7,302 nt of DNA, taken from contig NZ_JWHR01000153.1 of the NCBI RefSeq assembly GCF_000808015.1, positions 1-7,302 of the forward strand. Reading direction: 5' to 3'. The notes beneath the pieces are model-generated. The model made no database searches, was not told where the DNA came from, and saw nothing but the letters and a program-made list of their open reading frames with translations. The stretch comes from Terrisporobacter othiniensis (lineage in GTDB: Bacteria; Bacillota; Clostridia; Peptostreptococcales; Peptostreptococcaceae). A program made the position numbers and the translations under genes. Below are positions 5,156 through 7,302 of the stretch, one piece after another (position 1 is the first letter of the stretch; each line of letters begins with the position of its first letter).

Positions 5156-7171
5156 TTATTTATCTTCTGATATATAACTTTTCATTATATTTTTAACTTT
5201 AGGTACTAAATACTTTGATGTGGATTTATATTTCATATTCTCCATAACCATAGATATAGCTAATTTAGAGTTGTCCATGTCTACAGCAACAAACCAACTG
5301 TTTTCATTTCCAGTTTCATCTTCTTTAGTTGATTTAATTTCTGCTGTTCCTGTTTTCCCGGCCAAATTAACACCTTCTATTTTACATAAATATCCACTTC
5401 CATTAGAATCATTTATAACTCCAGCAAAGTCTTTTTGTAATTCTTTTAAATATTTCTTTTGTATAGCTTCACTATACACTTTTTCTTCTTTATTTTCACT
5501 TAGCACAAGTCTTGGAGTCATAATTTTTCCTTCATTTCCTAAAGCTGAATATGCCATAGTTATTTGAAGTGGTGTTGTTAAAACTTCTCCTTGTCCATAA
5601 CCTGTATCACCTAGTAAAATTTCACTATCTATAGCTCCACTATTTGATATTTGAGAGTTAGACATAGGATATTCAAATTTTATATCAGCTCCCAATCCAA
5701 ACTTTTTAGCTCCTTCTATAAGATTTTCACTACCTATTTTTATAGCTTTATCTGCAAAATAAATATTATCAGAATTTACAACAGCATCATATAAATTCAC
5801 AGAACTTACATTTTTTACCCTAGTAACTTTATAATTTCCCCAGGATGATGATTTTTGCCAATTTACTCCTTCTATCTTCATTTTTTCATTTGGATCTATT
5901 TCCTTATTTTCTATTCCTATAGATGCTGTTATAAGTTTCATTGTAGATCCTGGTGAGTATAAATTATTTGCTCTATTATCAAAACTGGCATTTTTATTTT
6001 CTTCCCACTCTTTTGCTATAGTTTTAGTTTTGTAAGTCACCATTGTATTTGAATCATAAGAAGGTGAACTTACCATGGCTAATACTTCTCCTGTAGCTGA
6101 ATTCATGGCTATAGATGCACCTTTTTCATTATCCATTTGATCATAAACTGATTTTTGTAAATCCGAGTCTATCGCCAATTTTATATCCTTGCCATCACTT
6201 GATTTTATCTTAGCAAGCGTAATATCTTCTCCTCCTCTTTCAATATATATATGAACTCCATCTGTAGCTCTTAATGTATCTTCATAAACTTGCTCCAATC
6301 CATTTTTCCCTACTTGACTACTTGTTGTATATCCTTTGCCAGCATTTTTTTCTAATTCTTCTGCTGTTATATCGCCTATATAGCCAAGTAAACTTCCAAA
6401 AGCTTCTCCTTTTGCATACACCCTAGAAGCTCCTACTTGTGACATTACACCTTCTATTTTTAAAGCTTCCTGTACCTTATCTTCTTCATATTTAGAAACC
6501 TTTACAATATTTATTGCATAATCAGGGTTTATATTATTTTCAATTTTCTTTTCTATATATTCCTCGCTTATGTCAAGTGCCTTAGCTAAGTCACTTATAT
6601 CCTCCTTTTTAAATAATTTAGGGTCTATATTTATATAATTTACTTCACCATTATAAGCTAATAAGTTACCATCTCTATCAAGAATTTCTCCTCGATTACC
6701 ATTGCTAACTTTTACCCTAATTTTATCTCCTTGTACCATATCCGGCAAAATCAAGCTTTCGTTCCAACATATTTTATATTTATCATCTTCTTTTTTCAGC
6801 TTAATTATTGCATCCTCATATTTTAATTTTCCACCAATAGTATTCATTGAAATAGTAATAGGTATTTCTGATTTATCCTTAATTTCACCCACATCTATTT
6901 TTATGTTATTTACTCCCATTGCTGAATATATGGCAGAGTATTTATTTACAAATCCTTCTTTACCACCAAACTCTTCTTTTATATACTCCTTGGAATCTGT
7001 TGTTAAAATTTCATATAGTTCATCATATTTTTTTTCATTTAATAACTTAGTATAATTTTTAACAGTATTTTTCATTTCATTTTTATCACTACAACCACTT
7101 AATATAAATACTGATATTATCATCATGCTAACAATTACTAGTCTACTTAGTTTCTTAATTTTCTTTTTCAT
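5156..7171 (-). CDS. Class B penicillin-binding protein with MecA_N-type domain, predicted lipoprotein
   Basis: This 671-residue peptidoglycan transpeptidase forms D-Ala cross-links outside the membrane. A basic N-terminus and hydrophobic stretch (11-24) end in the lipobox LSGC with Cys27, so it is probably lipid-anchored. An NTF2-like MecA_N domain spans about 30-145. The PBP dimer region (about 155-325) begins with RGEILDRDGNLLA (160-172). The transpeptidase domain (about 345-665) has all three motifs: SPGSTMK with nucleophile Ser409 and Lys412, Ser467-Asp-Asn469, and KTGT (606-609). This architecture is that of subclass B1 (PBP2a, PBP5fm and clostridial relatives), many members of which bind beta-lactams weakly; affinity cannot be read from sequence. 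The ATG at 7171 follows GAGGGGG with about 10 bases of spacing. It appears to be a single-gene unit; no convincing promoter or BlaI/MecI-type operator was seen upstream. Confidence 0.93.
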   Translation of the reverse strand: MKKKIKKLSRLVIVSMMIISVFILSGCSDKNEMKNTVKNYTKLLNEKKYDELYEILTTDSKEYIKEEFGGKEGFVNKYSAIYSAMGVNNIKIDVGEIKDKSEIPITISMNTIGGKLKYEDAIIKLKKEDDKYKICWNESLILPDMVQGDKIRVKVSNGNRGEILDRDGNLLAYNGEVNYINIDPKLFKKEDISDLAKALDISEEYIEKKIENNINPDYAINIVKVSKYEEDKVQEALKIEGVMSQVGASRVYAKGEAFGSLLGYIGDITAEELEKNAGKGYTTSSQVGKNGLEQVYEDTLRATDGVHIYIERGGEDITLAKIKSSDGKDIKLAIDSDLQKSVYDQMDNEKGASIAMNSATGEVLAMVSSPSYDSNTMVTYKTKTIAKEWEENKNASFDNRANNLYSPGSTMKLITASIGIENKEIDPNEKMKIEGVNWQKSSSWGNYKVTRVKNVSSVNLYDAVVNSDNIYFADKAIKIGSENLIEGAKKFGLGADIKFEYPMSNSQISNSGAIDSEILLGDTGYGQGEVLTTPLQITMAYSALGNEGKIMTPRLVLSENKEEKVYSEAIQKKYLKELQKDFAGVINDSNGSGYLCKIEGVNLAGKTGTAEIKSTKEDETGNENSWFVAVDMDNSKLAISMVMENMKYKSTSKYLVPKVKNIMKSYISEDK

Positions 7172-7302
7172 TTAGATCATTCCCCCTCATAAAATCTTAA
7201 TTTGACAAATATAGCTTCTTTTCCTTTTTATTTATTAGACATAAATTTTTTATAAAAGGTTTTAACTTATTTATATTTTTTAAATTGCAACTGGATATAC
7301 TC
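7172..7302 (-). other. Upstream region of the PBP gene
   Basis: This 131-base AT-rich stretch holds the PBP ribosome binding site (GAGGGGG, ending at 7182 on the minus strand). Several TATAAA- and TTGCAA-like words occur but none has a convincing partner at 16-18 bases, so the promoter is not assigned and may lie beyond the window. Confidence 0.4.

Noticed and set aside
1..7302. CRISPR array, tRNA or rRNA genes
   Set aside because: No regularly spaced repeats, cloverleaf with CCA-adjacent stem, or rRNA-like conserved stretches were seen on either strand.

Overview
The window is very AT-rich, with strong purine-rich ribosome binding sites (GGAGG, AAAGGA, AGGAG) and heavy use of ATA, AGA and TTA codons. 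This, with the protein families present, points to a low-GC Firmicute of the class Clostridia (Clostridium or Peptostreptococcaceae type). The species cannot be named from the sequence alone.

Layout. At the left edge (1-127, + strand) is the right end of an IS3-family insertion sequence: the last 29 codons of its transposase and a right inverted repeat ending TG...CA style at 127. It abuts the terminator hairpin (127-175) of a leftward two-component operon. That operon is an OmpR-type response regulator (2265-1567) followed, with a 32-base overlap, by a BaeS-like sensor kinase (1598-180). The kinase reading frame is broken by one in-frame amber codon at 1350-1352; the rest is intact and could restart at a GTG 12 bases further on. 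Between the regulator and the next gene, 2266-2743 holds a probable -10 box, an island of about 42% GC with a start-less coding-like frame and RNA-like inverted repeats, and a terminator.

Next is mgtE (4078-2744, - strand), a full-length magnesium channel/transporter. Its leader region is elaborate: a 42-base near-perfect palindrome, then a short ORF (4192-4103) with an extended Shine-Dalgarno beginning Met-Asp-Ser-Asp-Pro, whose end overlaps an 11-bp hairpin just before the mgtE ribosome binding site. This looks like a magnesium-related leader-peptide attenuator and is the most interesting candidate system in the window. No M-box riboswitch was recognised.

Divergent from mgtE is a metallo-beta-lactamase-fold hydrolase (4353-5036, +). 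It converges on a class B penicillin-binding protein (7171-5156, -), a lipoprotein with a MecA_N-type N-terminal domain, and the two share a perfect bidirectional terminator (5104-5153).

The genes do not form one pathway. They are four short transcription units: sensory regulation (apparently decaying), magnesium uptake, an uncharacterised hydrolase, and cell-wall cross-linking.
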